This document shows positions 17,462-26,245 of a stretch of DNA of 64,000 bases, piece after piece. Every line of letters starts with the position of its first letter. The stretch's first letter is position 1. This DNA is from JAOUJD01 sp963726405. Its GTDB lineage: Bacteria > Pseudomonadota > Gammaproteobacteria > Burkholderiales > Burkholderiaceae_F. Under the pieces are notes generated by a model, which did no database searches, was not told the origin of the DNA, and saw only the letters and a program-made list of their open reading frames with translations. The DNA lies in contig CAVSCF010000003.1 of NCBI GenBank assembly GCA_963726405.1, forward strand, positions 1 through 64,000, read 5' to 3'. The translations under genes were made by a program, and so were the position numbers.

Positions 17462-18280
17462 ATGAATCGACCCAGACTGGCCGCCTTCCTGGCCGGCTGC
17501 GCCGCGGCGCTGCTGGCCACCGGCGCGCAGGCCCAGGGCAGCGCCGCCGACGAGATCGCGAAGTACCGCCAGATGCTCCAGGACGGCAATCCGGCCGAAC
17601 TGCTGATCGTCCGCGGCGAGGAACTGTGGAAGCAGAAGCGCGGCCCGAAAAAGGAGTCGCTGGAGAAATGCGACCTGGGACTCGGTGCCGGGGTCGTGAA
17701 GGGTGCTTACGCCCAGCTTCCGCGCCACTTCGCCGACGCCAACCAGGTGATGGACTTCGAGGCACGCCTGGTCCATTGCATGGTGACGTTGCAGGGATTC
17801 GACCGTGCGGAAGCGACCAAGAACCCGTTCTCGGGCGCCGGCCAGCGCCAGACCGACATCGAGGCGATCACCACGTTCGTCGTCGACCAGTCGCGCGGCG
17901 TGCCGGTGAAGATCTCCCAGACTCACCCGATGGAGCGCGCGGCCTTCGAGCGCGGCCGGCAACTCTTCTACATGCGCGGCGGACCGTACGACTTCTCGTG
18001 CGCGACCTGCCACGGCGTCGACGGCCAGCGGATCCGGCTGCAGGATCTTCCCAACATCTCGCACAACAAGCAGGACGCCGCGCGAGCCTTCACGACGTGG
18101 CCGGCGTACCGCGTGTCGCAGGGTGCGTTGCGCACGATGCAGTGGCGCCTGAACGACTGCTTCCGGCAGCAGCGATTCCCCGAGCCGATCTTCGTCTCGC
18201 AAGGCACGATCGACCTGATCACGTTCCTGGGCGTCAACGCCAACGGAGCGAAGATGGACTCGCCTGCGATCAAGCGCTGA
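17462..18280 (+). CDS. soxA: SoxA, cytochrome c subunit of the SoxAX thiosulfate-binding enzyme
   Basis: A 272-residue exported subunit that, with SoxX, joins thiosulfate to the SoxY cysteine. There is a signal peptide (LLATGAQAQ), one haem site CATCH at residues 180-184, and the active-site Cys ligand in LNDCFRQQ (Cys233). The N-terminal half has only isolated cysteines (EKCDLG, VHCMV) where dihaem SoxA proteins bind a second haem, so this is a mono-haem SoxA. ATG 17462 follows CAGGAGAC; an in-frame ATG 36 nt upstream lacks such a site. soxX follows after 10 nt. Confidence 0.95.
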   Translation: MNRPRLAAFLAGCAAALLATGAQAQGSAADEIAKYRQMLQDGNPAELLIVRGEELWKQKRGPKKESLEKCDLGLGAGVVKGAYAQLPRHFADANQVMDFEARLVHCMVTLQGFDRAEATKNPFSGAGQRQTDIEAITTFVVDQSRGVPVKISQTHPMERAAFERGRQLFYMRGGPYDFSCATCHGVDGQRIRLQDLPNISHNKQDAARAFTTWPAYRVSQGALRTMQWRLNDCFRQQRFPEPIFVSQGTIDLITFLGVNANGAKMDSPAIKR

Positions 18281-18290
18281 GGAGATGACG

Positions 18291-18905
18291 ATGAAGACGA
18301 AGACTATGCTGTCCCTCGCCGCGATCGCGGTGCTCGCCTCCTGCGCCAGCCCGGCGCCCACTCGCGATGAAACGATGCAGGTGGTCAAGAGTTCGTTCAA
18401 GGACCGTGGCATCGCCAAGGTCGATCGCCTGAACCAGACCGACCTGCAGCAGGTGTGTTCCGAGGCGTCGCTCACCAACAAGGACCTGCCGAAGGACGTC
18501 CGCGAGCGCCTCGAGAAGCAGCAGATGGCGACGATCAGGTTCCCGGCCGACGGCAAGTTCCTCGGCGACTGGAAGGCCGGCGAGCGCGTCGCGCAGACTG
18601 GGGTCGGACTGCAGTGGTCGGACGGCGAGAAGACGGTCAACGGCGGCAACTGCTACGCCTGCCACCAGCTGTCGCCGCAGGAGATCTCGTTCGGCAACAT
18701 CGGGCCGTCGCTGAAGCAGTACGGCAAGCTGCGCGGCAACAGCGAAGCGGTGGTGAAGTACACGTGGGGCAAGATCTGGAACACCCATGCGTACAACGCC
18801 TGCTCGTCGATGCCGCGCTTCGGCGACGCCGGGATCCTGACGGAAGCGCAGATCAGGGACGTGATGGCGCTGCTGCTGGATCCGAACTCGCCCGTCAACA
18901 AGTAA
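18291..18905 (+). CDS. soxX: SoxX, cytochrome c subunit of SoxAX
   Basis: A 204-residue monohaem cytochrome c that takes electrons from SoxA. It has CYACH at residues 121-125, the Met ligand in SSMPRFG (Met174), and an N-terminal lipoprotein-like signal ending LASCASP, so it may be membrane-anchored. ATG 18291 is preferred to 18285 because GAGGAG ends six bases before it. It is longer than minimal SoxX proteins by an N-terminal segment of about 60 residues. A terminator follows 14 nt after the stop. Confidence 0.94.
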   Translation: MKTKTMLSLAAIAVLASCASPAPTRDETMQVVKSSFKDRGIAKVDRLNQTDLQQVCSEASLTNKDLPKDVRERLEKQQMATIRFPADGKFLGDWKAGERVAQTGVGLQWSDGEKTVNGGNCYACHQLSPQEISFGNIGPSLKQYGKLRGNSEAVVKYTWGKIWNTHAYNACSSMPRFGDAGILTEAQIRDVMALLLDPNSPVNK

Positions 18906-18918
18906 TCGAAGAGGACAC

Positions 18919-18945
18919 GGCGGCCGGGAGCGGCCGCCTTTTTTT
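18919..18945 (+). terminator. Rho-independent terminator after soxX
   Basis: GGCGGCC, six-base loop, GGCCGCC, then seven T. It ends eight bases before the next start codon, so soxB and the thioredoxin gene need their own promoter or read-through. Confidence 0.85.
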
Positions 18946-18952
18946 CGCCCAA

Positions 18953-19452
18953 ATGCGACTTGCCGCCCTGCACAAAACGCTGTTCGCCTGCCTGGTGGCG
19001 CTGATGCCGCTCCTCGTCGCGGCGAATCCTGCGACCGAGGTCGTGCGCTGGAGCGATATCCAGCTGGTCGACGGGACCGTGCTGAAGGCGAAGCGACCTC
19101 GCCGGAAAGACCGTCGTGGTCGAGTTCTGGGCGAGCTGGTGTCCGTTCTGCGCGAAACAGAATCCCGCACATCGAAAAGCTGCACCGCGCGCACGGCGGC
19201 AAGGACAAGGGCCTGGTCGTGCTGACTTTCACACTCGACAAGACCGACGAGGCGGCGCTCGGCTACCTGAAGAGCCATGGCTACACATTCGCCGCGGCGC
19301 GTTCCAGCAAGCAGATCGAAGGCTGGTTCGGCGGACGCCGAACGCTGCCCGAGGTCTACGTCGTCGACCCGAACGGTCGCATCGTGTTCCGGGAGACCGG
19401 CGAGATGTTCGAAGAGGACATCGCCGCGCTGGCGCGTTTCGCCGCCAAGTAG
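18953..19452 (+). pseudogene. TlpA/SoxW-like periplasmic thioredoxin with two +1 frameshifts
   Basis: Joined across three frames this gives a 166-residue exported thioredoxin: signal peptide (LFACLVALMPLLVAA), then TVVVEFWASWCPFC with the redox pair, LVVLTFTLDKTDEAALGYL, and the cis-Pro region RTLPEVYVVDPNGRIVF. Frame moves from the first to the second at about 19093 (GCGAAGCGAC, one A too many) and again at about 19168 (AATCCCGCAC, one C too many). Removing one base at each restores a perfect family sequence. Both sites are short homopolymers, so sequencing error is as likely as mutation. In sox clusters such proteins keep SoxYZ cysteines reduced. soxB follows after 24 nt. Confidence 0.8.
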
Positions 19453-19476
19453 ATTTCAGGACGAGGGAGAGAACAG

Positions 19477-21198
19477 ATGTCGATGGACCGTCGCGAATTC
19501 CTTCAGGTGCTGGCGGTGGCTGCCGCCGCGGGCCTGCCGATCGCGTCGCGCGATGCGCTGGCCGCTGCGCCCGCCTCCGCCAAGATGTACGAACTGCCGC
19601 GCTTCGGCAACGTCCACCTGCTGCACTTCACCGACTGCCACGCGCAGTTGCTGCCGATCTACTTCCGCGAGCCGAGCGTCAATCTCGGCATCGGCGACTC
19701 CGCCGGCCAGCCGCCGCATCTCGTCGGCGAGCACCTGCTGAAGCGGTTCGGGATCGCGCGGAACACGCCCGAGGCGCATGCGTTCACCTACCTCGACTTC
19801 GTCGAGGCGGCGAAGACCTACGGCAAGGTCGGCGGCTTTGCGCACCTGTCCACCCTCGTGAAGCGCATGAAGGCGAGCCGCCCCGGCGCGCTGCTGCTCG
19901 ACGGCGGCGACACCTGGCAGGGTTCGGCCACGGCGCTGTGGACCAACGCGCAGGACATGGTCGACGCGTGCAAGCTCCTTGGCGTCGACGTGATGACGGC
20001 GCACTGGGAGATGACGTACGGCCAGAAACGGGTTCAGGAGATCGTCGAGAAGGACTTCAAGGGCCGGATCGACTTCGTGGCGCAGAACATCAAGACCACC
20101 GACTTCGGCGACCCGGTGTTCGCGCCGTACACGATGAAGGAAATGAACGGGGTCAAGGTCGCCGTCATCGGCCAGGCGTTCCCGTACACGCCCATCGCGA
20201 ATCCGCGCTACATGGTTCCCGACTGGAGCTTCGGCATCCAGGACGACAACATGCAGAAGGTGGTCGACGAAGCGCGCGGCAAGGGTGCGCAGGTCGTCGT
20301 GGTCCTGTCGCACAACGGCATGGACGTCGACCTCAAGATGGCCTCGCGCGTGCGCGGAATCGACGCCATCCTCGGCGGCCACACGCACGACGGCGTTCCG
20401 CAGCCGAGCGTCGTGAAGAACGCCGGCGGCACCACGCTGGTGACCAACGCCGGCAGCAACGGCAAGTTCCTCGGCGTCCTCGACTTCGACGTGAAGAACG
20501 GCAAGATCAGCGACTTCCGCTACAAGCTGCTGCCGATCTTCTCGAACCTGCTGCCCGCCGACAAGGAGATGGACGCGTTCATCACGAAGGTGCGCGCGCC
20601 GTACGAAGGCAAGCTCAACGAGAAACTCGCGGTGACCGAAGGCCTGCTGTACCGCCGCGGCAACTTCAACGGCACCTTCGACCAGGTGATCTGCGACGCC
20701 CTGATGCAGGTGAAGGGCGCGGACCTCGCGTTCTCGCCGGGCTTTCGCTGGGGCACGTCGCTGTTGCCCGGCCAGACGATCCTGATGGAACACGTCATGG
20801 ACCAGACCGCGGTGACGTATCCGTACACGACCGTCACGGAGATGAGCGGGGAGATGATCAAGACGGTGCTGGAGGATGTCGCCGACAACCTGTTCAACCC
20901 GGATCCGTACCTGCAGCAGGGCGGCGACATGGTGCGCGTGGGCGGGCTGCAGTACGCAATCGACCCGGCGGGAAAGATGGGTGGCCGCATCAGCGACATG
21001 CGCCTGAAGGGCCGGCCGATCGAGGCCGCGAAGACCTACAAGGTGGCGGGCTGGGCGCCGGTGGCCGAGGGTGCGAAGGGCGAACCGATCTGGGACGTGG
21101 TCGCGAAGTACCTGCGCGACCAGAAGACGATCAAGGCGCCGGCGTTGAACCTGCCCACCATCAAGGGTGTCCAGGGCAACCCGGGCATCTCCGTCTGA
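19477..21198 (+). CDS. soxB: SoxB, dimanganese sulfate thiohydrolase
   Basis: A 573-residue periplasmic hydrolase that releases sulfate from the SoxY-bound thiosulfate adduct. It starts with a Tat signal (MDRREFLQVLAVAAAAG). Metal-site motifs are HFTDCHAQ, LLDGGDTWQGS, and GGHTHDGVPQP, as in the 5'-nucleotidase superfamily; VLSHNGMDVD supplies another His. Length is typical. It is followed four bases later by a thioredoxin-fold gene, so the two are probably translated together. Confidence 0.97.
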   Translation: MSMDRREFLQVLAVAAAAGLPIASRDALAAAPASAKMYELPRFGNVHLLHFTDCHAQLLPIYFREPSVNLGIGDSAGQPPHLVGEHLLKRFGIARNTPEAHAFTYLDFVEAAKTYGKVGGFAHLSTLVKRMKASRPGALLLDGGDTWQGSATALWTNAQDMVDACKLLGVDVMTAHWEMTYGQKRVQEIVEKDFKGRIDFVAQNIKTTDFGDPVFAPYTMKEMNGVKVAVIGQAFPYTPIANPRYMVPDWSFGIQDDNMQKVVDEARGKGAQVVVVLSHNGMDVDLKMASRVRGIDAILGGHTHDGVPQPSVVKNAGGTTLVTNAGSNGKFLGVLDFDVKNGKISDFRYKLLPIFSNLLPADKEMDAFITKVRAPYEGKLNEKLAVTEGLLYRRGNFNGTFDQVICDALMQVKGADLAFSPGFRWGTSLLPGQTILMEHVMDQTAVTYPYTTVTEMSGEMIKTVLEDVADNLFNPDPYLQQGGDMVRVGGLQYAIDPAGKMGGRISDMRLKGRPIEAAKTYKVAGWAPVAEGAKGEPIWDVVAKYLRDQKTIKAPALNLPTIKGVQGNPGISV

Positions 21199-21202
21199 GC
21201 CG

Positions 21203-21700
21203 ATGATCCATGCGCGCCGGCAGCTGCTCCTTTCCGGCGCGGCCTGGGTTCTCGCGGGGCGGGCCGTCGCGCAACCCGCGGGCGGCGAGGCGCACCTGCA
21301 GGCGATCGACGATCTGCGTCCGCTGCTCGCGCAGGTGAAGACGCGGCGCGTGCCGCTGCTCGTGCTCTTCAGCACTCCCGGCTGCCCGTACTGCCTGGAA
21401 GTCCGCCGCAACTACCTGGCGCCGCGTGTGGCCGAGCAGGGGACGCTTCAGGCACCCGCGCTGCTGATCCGCGAGGTCGACATCACGAGCCGCGCCGCAC
21501 TGGTCGATGGGCAAGGGGGCAGGACCACGCAAGCGGACTTCGCAGCCCGGTACGGCGTACGCGTCGTGCCGGTCGTCGCGCTGCTCGATGGACGGGCGCA
21601 ACTGCTCGGCGAGCCGCTGGTCGGCATCGACCGCTCCGGCTTCTACGAGGCGTATCTCGCGCGCGCGATCGACGAGGCGAGGCGACGCTTGGGCACCTGA
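21203..21700 (+). CDS. Periplasmic thioredoxin-fold protein (SoxW/SoxS-like)
   Basis: A 165-residue exported protein with a short signal peptide (RRQLLLSGAAWVLAGRAVAQ) and a thioredoxin fold: LLVLFSTPGCPYCLEVRR carries the CPYC redox pair at about residues 61-64, and VRVVPVVALL holds the cis-Pro. The CPYC centre is glutaredoxin-like and differs from the WCPFC of the frameshifted TlpA-like gene upstream, so the cluster encodes two kinds of thiol reductant. It starts four bases after soxB. Likely role: reactivating SoxYZ. Which sox letter applies cannot be decided from sequence alone. Confidence 0.8.
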   Translation: MIHARRQLLLSGAAWVLAGRAVAQPAGGEAHLQAIDDLRPLLAQVKTRRVPLLVLFSTPGCPYCLEVRRNYLAPRVAEQGTLQAPALLIREVDITSRAALVDGQGGRTTQADFAARYGVRVVPVVALLDGRAQLLGEPLVGIDRSGFYEAYLARAIDEARRRLGT

Positions 21701-21801
21701 CCGAGCCGACAGACGGCAGCCCGATCCGACCGTCCGGGGGGCGCGCGTTGCTTGCGGCCCCTCAGTCGCGGTAACGTAGCTGCGACGCTGCGGAGGACAT
21801 C

Positions 21802-22299
21802 ATGACGCGCTTGCTTGTCGCACTGTTACTGGCATCGATGGCGCTGGTCGGACCGTCGGTTGACGCGAAGGACACGCTGGCCAAGGCGGACGAGCCCGCC
21901 CCGCCGGAGGCCGTTGCGCGATTCCTGATGGGCACGCGCCTCGGCTACATCACCTGCAGCGGCAAGTACCGCTCGTACCTCGAGAAGCGCGACCTGTACG
22001 ACCTCGTCAACGATGGCCAGGCCAATCCGCGAATGGCGCCGCCATCGAACGAGGAGGCGACCGCCTGCGTGCACGAGACCATGTACAAGGGCAAGAGCCT
22101 GCACGATTCGGCGGCGAAGCAGGCGCCTTCGCCGACCGGCAAGACGGCGCTGCGCGAATACATGACCGCCTGGGAGGCGTCCCTCACTTCCCTGCAGGCC
22201 AGGCAGCCCGAGAAGGTCCGCGAGTTCGACGTGCGCCAGAAGAAACAGGAGGCGCGGCTCGACGAACTGCAGAAGCGGGTCGAGATTACGGCGAAGTAG
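21802..22299 (+). CDS. Secreted protein of unknown function
   Basis: A 165-residue protein with a clear signal peptide (LLVALLLASMALVGPSVDAK). The mature part has two cysteines about 40 residues apart (YITCSGKY and ATACVHETM), which could form a disulfide, and a charged C-terminal helix (VRQKKQEARLDELQKRV) of coiled-coil character. I recognise no family. It starts 101 nt after the sox cluster on the same strand and its end overlaps the convergent glycosyltransferase gene by 14 nt. Confidence 0.7.
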   Translation: MTRLLVALLLASMALVGPSVDAKDTLAKADEPAPPEAVARFLMGTRLGYITCSGKYRSYLEKRDLYDLVNDGQANPRMAPPSNEEATACVHETMYKGKSLHDSAAKQAPSPTGKTALREYMTAWEASLTSLQARQPEKVREFDVRQKKQEARLDELQKRVEITAK

Positions 22300-23998
22300 C
22301 CGCAGGCGCAGGCGGAGCGCGTCGCACGAACACGCGCACCGGGTCCTCCAGCACGACCGTCATCGGCAGCGCCTCGTCCCGGAAGCGCTCGAAGGTGGCG
22401 CGCGGCATCACCGCAAGCGCGTCGTCGGAAGCGATCCAGATCTTCCTGAAGTCGTCCAGCGTCGGAACACCCTTGTATGGCTCGGCGTCGAGGCCGAGAG
22501 CAAGCTCGCCGCGGTAGTCGACCAGCGTGACCGGCCGTTCGAGGATGAACGGCAACGAGTGGCCGAAGCTGCTGACGCTGAAGAAGGGTGCCGTCCGGGC
22601 CTCCTTAGGCAGCCTCTCGACCAGGACGGCGCCGGAGCGCGCCGTGGAGGCGATGGGCGAAAGCTCTTCGTCACCGGTGATCGCCAGAGTCAGGGCAACG
22701 AGGCTCGCGGCTCCGGCGGTGGCCACGGCGCCCATCGTTCGCCGGTTCCACGCGAGCGCGGCGGCGAGCAGAAGTCCGGCGGCCAGCACTGCCGCGGCGC
22801 TGAACAGCCAGGGCAGGAAGGCGCCGAAGTAAAGCTCGAAGTCCGGCTGCTTCCTCAGGTGTGCGGCTTTCGGCAGGAACCAGCTCGCCGCGACCACCAC
22901 CGGCGCCAGGCAACCGAGCGAGACGGCGAGGGTGCGCGGCGACCCTCTCGCGACCTGCAGCGCCATCAGCAGCGCGAGTGCGGGAAAGATCGGCAGGATG
23001 TATCCGGGGAGTTTGGAACTCGACGCGCTGAAGAACGCCGTCACGACCACGACCCACAGGACGAGGAAGCGGGCGGGCTGGAAGCGCGCGTCGCGATCGG
23101 CGCGCCACCATGCATGCGGGCCGGAAAGGGCGAGGACGGTCCACGGCAGCGCGCCCGCGGCGGCGATGGCCAGGAAGTACCACCACGCGCCGGGGCGGTG
23201 ATGATCGGGCAGCAGGAAGCGCTCGACGTGTTCGTGCCAGAAGAAGAAGCGCGCGAATTCCGGGTTGCGAAGGGAGACTGCGACGAACCAGGGGGCGGCG
23301 AGCACGAGAAGCAGAACGACGCCCGGCAGCACATGCAGCCGCCGCAGCAAGGCGAAATCGCGCTGGACGACCATGTACGCGGCGAGCGTCGCGGCCGGCA
23401 GCACGATACCGATCAGCCCCTTGCTCAGTACCGCGCCGGCCATCGTCGCCCACGCGGCGAGCATCCACCATTGACGCGAATCCTCTTGAGTTGCATCCGC
23501 CTGGGCGATGACGAGCGCAAACACGGCGGCTGCGAGGAAGAGTGTGACCGTCATGTCCAGCGTCAGGATGTGCGCGAACACGACGTAGTGCAGCATCCCG
23601 CCGAGAATCAGTGCGGCGAGCGCGCCGACGCGAGCGCCGTACAGCCGCCGCCCGACAAGAAAGGTCATCGCCAGGCCCGCAAGGCCCGCCAGCGCGGGCC
23701 ACAGCCGCGCGACCCACTCATCGACGCCGAACACCCGGTAGAGGACCGCGGTGGCCCAGTATTGCAGGGGCGGCTTCTCGAAGTACTTGAGGTCGTTCAA
23801 GCGCGGCGTGGTCCAATCGCCGCTGACCATCATTTCGCGCGGGATCTCTGCGTAGCGCCCCTCGTCCGGGTCGACAAGGTCGCGGTACTCCAGGTTGCCG
23901 AACCAAAGCACGAGGAGTGCAAGAGCCGCAAGGGCGAGAAGGACCGCCCGCGAACCGAAGCGCGCGCGGTCGCCTTGGGACGGCGCTGTGGAGGACAT
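22286..23998 (-). CDS. ArnT-like membrane glycosyltransferase (GT-C fold)
   Basis: A 570-residue polytopic membrane protein with about a dozen hydrophobic segments, of the PMT/ArnT superfamily. The catalytic first periplasmic loop carries VDPDEGRYAEIPREM, the hallmark acidic motif, and DWTTPRLNDLKYFEKPPLQYW follows as in undecaprenyl-phosphate-sugar transferases. ArnT adds aminoarabinose to lipid A; many relatives act on other lipids or proteins, so the substrate is open. The gene stands alone, convergent with the small secreted protein, with no arn genes nearby. Confidence 0.88.
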   Translation of the reverse strand: MSSTAPSQGDRARFGSRAVLLALAALALLVLWFGNLEYRDLVDPDEGRYAEIPREMMVSGDWTTPRLNDLKYFEKPPLQYWATAVLYRVFGVDEWVARLWPALAGLAGLAMTFLVGRRLYGARVGALAALILGGMLHYVVFAHILTLDMTVTLFLAAAVFALVIAQADATQEDSRQWWMLAAWATMAGAVLSKGLIGIVLPAATLAAYMVVQRDFALLRRLHVLPGVVLLLVLAAPWFVAVSLRNPEFARFFFWHEHVERFLLPDHHRPGAWWYFLAIAAAGALPWTVLALSGPHAWWRADRDARFQPARFLVLWVVVVTAFFSASSSKLPGYILPIFPALALLMALQVARGSPRTLAVSLGCLAPVVVAASWFLPKAAHLRKQPDFELYFGAFLPWLFSAAAVLAAGLLLAAALAWNRRTMGAVATAGAASLVALTLAITGDEELSPIASTARSGAVLVERLPKEARTAPFFSVSSFGHSLPFILERPVTLVDYRGELALGLDAEPYKGVPTLDDFRKIWIASDDALAVMPRATFERFRDEALPMTVVLEDPVRVFVRRAPPAPAATSP

Positions 23999-24188
23999 GG
24001 ACGGATCGTGGAAGCAGGTCCTGAAACGATCCTAGTCGGCGAGGAACGCGCCCGCCGGGGAAGTGAGCGAAGTTTCGTCTGCGTCAGAAGTGAGTGCGAT
24101 GTCTAGCAGAGCCACGGCCCTCCGAGAATCGGACGACTACGTAGCTCAATCGCCCGCAGGGGGAAAACCCGGCAGAATCCGGTTTCCC

Positions 24189-24278
24189 GGAGGTGTGGCC
24201 GAGCGGTTTAAGGCACCGGTCTTGAAAACCGGCAAGGGTTCACGCCCTTCGTGAGTTCGAATCTCACCGCCTCCGCCA
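24189..24278 (+). tRNA. tRNA-Ser(TGA)
   Basis: 90 nt with GGAGGTG / CGCCTCC acceptor strands (one G-T pair), D-arm GTGGCCGAGCGG, anticodon loop CTTGAAA (anticodon TGA), a long serine-type variable arm, T-loop TTCGAAT and encoded CCA. All features of a functional tRNA-Ser are present. Confidence 0.97.
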
Positions 24279-24702
24279 GCCGATTTCCTGAAGCCGTTCG
24301 CGGATAAGGGGCCGAGAAGGACGACCGGCCGAGCCATGATCCGTCACGCGCGACGCCAGTGTCCCGGAGTGGTCCGCAACTGGCGACGACAATCGAGGCG
24401 GGTGGACGGCCACCGGGGGGCGACCATCACCCTGACCATGCCGGGAAGGAAGAGAACCGGGCATGGCTGCACGGGATTCTCCATTCGAGACCGCCGGCGC
24501 GGAATGCGACGAAAGAGCACGACTGCGACGCACGGTCTTTCGTGGTGCACGGCGGCCGGCGCGTCCGACGGTCGTCGGTCCTTCGTGCTCCGTCGATAAG
24601 TTTTATCTGCTGACTTCGGCCTCGGAGCGCCCGTTCCCGATGCGGCGCCCGCGGCGAGTCCGGCTCGCATGGGGTCGGCCTGTAGACTCGGGCGCCGACA
24701 CC
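24279..24702. other. Non-coding spacer before the ABC importer
   Basis: No supported gene in 424 nt. CGCCAGT/ACTGGCG arms at about 24354-24385 could form a weak hairpin. TGTAGACT at about 24680 resembles an extended -10 element and would give a short leader before ATG 24703. Confidence 0.4.
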
Positions 24703-26205
24703 ATGACGCCTCGCCTCGCGCTCACCGGAATCACGAAGCATTACGGCGAAGTCGCGGCCAACGATGACGTGACGCTGGCCGTGATGCCGGGCGAGATTCT
24801 CGCGGTGCTCGGCGAGAACGGCGCGGGCAAGAGCACGCTGATGAAGGTGGTCTACGGCGTAGCGCGGCCGGATGCGGGGACGATCGCCATCGACGGCGCC
24901 GACGTCGAAATCGCCAGTCCGGCGCAGGCGCGCGGACTCGGCATCGCGATGGTCTTCCAGCACTTCGCGCTGTTCGACACGCTGACAGTGGCGGAAAACA
25001 TCGCACTCGGCGCGCCCGAGCATCCGCTCTCGGGGATCGGGGTACGGGTCCAGGAGCTGTCCCGGCGCTACGGACTGGAGCTGCATCCGGATCGCCGCGT
25101 CCACGACTTGTCGGTCGGCGAGCGCCAGCGCGTGGAAATCCTGCGCGCGCTGATGTCGAATCCGCGCATCCTGATCCTCGACGAGCCGACCTCGGTGCTG
25201 ACGCCGCAGGCCGTCGAGCGCCTGTTCGACACGCTGCGGCAACTCGCGGGCGACGGCGTGAGCATCGTCTTCATCAGTCACAAGCTGGACGAGATCCGTC
25301 GTCTCGCCACGCGCTGCGCGGTGATGCGCGGCGGTCGCCTGGTGGCGACGGTCGATCCGCGCACGGAGACGGAAACGAGCCTCGCCCGGCTGATGCTCGG
25401 CGCCGATCCGCCGGCCATCGCCGCGCACGATTCACCGCCGGGCGCGGTCGCGCTCGAAGTGCTCGGGCTCACCGTCCACGGCGCCGAGCGCCGTCACTGG
25501 CTGCACGATCTTTCGTTCTCCGTGCGATCCGGGGAAATCCTCGGCATCGCGGGCGTCTCGGGCAACGGCCAGTCGGCGCTGATGGCCTCCCTGGCCGGCG
25601 AGTGGCCGACGCGGCCGGACGTCGTGCGCCTGTTCGGCGAACCGGTGGGGCAGCTCGGTCCAACCGAGCGTCGCGCCCGCGGCCTGCGCTATATCCCCGA
25701 GCAGCGGCTTGGCCATGGCGCGGTTCCCGAACTCTCGCTGCTGGACAACGTCGTGCTCACCGGCGACTCGCTGCACCGGCGCGGCGTGGTGCAGCGGGAC
25801 GACGCGCGCCGGTATACGGACCGCGTGATCCGCGCATTCGATGTCCACGCCGAAGGACTCGAGGCGCCCGCCGGGTCGCTGTCGGGCGGCAACCTGCAGC
25901 GCTTCATCGTCGGCCGCGAAACGCTGTCGGCCCCGCGCGTGCTGGTCGTCGACCAGCCCACGTGGGGCGTCGACGTCGGCGCTGCCATCGCGATCCGCAA
26001 TGCGCTGATCGCGCTGCGTGCCGGCGGCTGCGCGATCGTCGTGATCTCCGAGGAGATCGACGAGCTCTATCAACTGTGTGACCGGCTGATGGTGATCGCC
26101 AAGGGGCGCCTCTCGCCGACGGTCGGCGCGCGCGACATTTCGGTCGACGAACTCGGTCGCTGGATGGCCGGCCTGTGGCCCGCGGGCGAGGCGCTGCACG
26201 CATGA
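24703..26205 (+). CDS. ABC importer ATPase (two-domain, BMP/nucleoside family)
   Basis: A 500-residue ATPase with two ABC domains, as in RbsA and NupA-type importers. Domain 1 has Walker A GENGAGKST, signature LSVGERQR and Walker B ILILDEP. Domain 2 has a degenerate Walker A (GVSGNGQSAL) and VVDQP in place of the catalytic DEP, so only the first site should hydrolyse ATP well; this asymmetry is normal for the family. It drives uptake of a solute bound by the lipoprotein at 31340. ATG 24703 has a -10-like element close upstream. The permease gene follows after 40 nt. Confidence 0.92.
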   Translation: MTPRLALTGITKHYGEVAANDDVTLAVMPGEILAVLGENGAGKSTLMKVVYGVARPDAGTIAIDGADVEIASPAQARGLGIAMVFQHFALFDTLTVAENIALGAPEHPLSGIGVRVQELSRRYGLELHPDRRVHDLSVGERQRVEILRALMSNPRILILDEPTSVLTPQAVERLFDTLRQLAGDGVSIVFISHKLDEIRRLATRCAVMRGGRLVATVDPRTETETSLARLMLGADPPAIAAHDSPPGAVALEVLGLTVHGAERRHWLHDLSFSVRSGEILGIAGVSGNGQSALMASLAGEWPTRPDVVRLFGEPVGQLGPTERRARGLRYIPEQRLGHGAVPELSLLDNVVLTGDSLHRRGVVQRDDARRYTDRVIRAFDVHAEGLEAPAGSLSGGNLQRFIVGRETLSAPRVLVVDQPTWGVDVGAAIAIRNALIALRAGGCAIVVISEEIDELYQLCDRLMVIAKGRLSPTVGARDISVDELGRWMAGLWPAGEALHA

Positions 26206-26245
26206 GCGGGCCATTCCGTCCCAGGCGCGAAGTCCAAGAGGCCGT

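Noticed and set aside
18919..18945. Hairpin after soxX considered as a riboswitch
   Set aside because: A simple GC stem followed by T7 is fully explained as an intrinsic terminator.
19116..21206. Very long plus-strand frame over soxB
   Set aside because: Arg/Gly-rich shadow of soxB in another frame; only its first ~20 codons belong to a real protein, the frameshifted thioredoxin.
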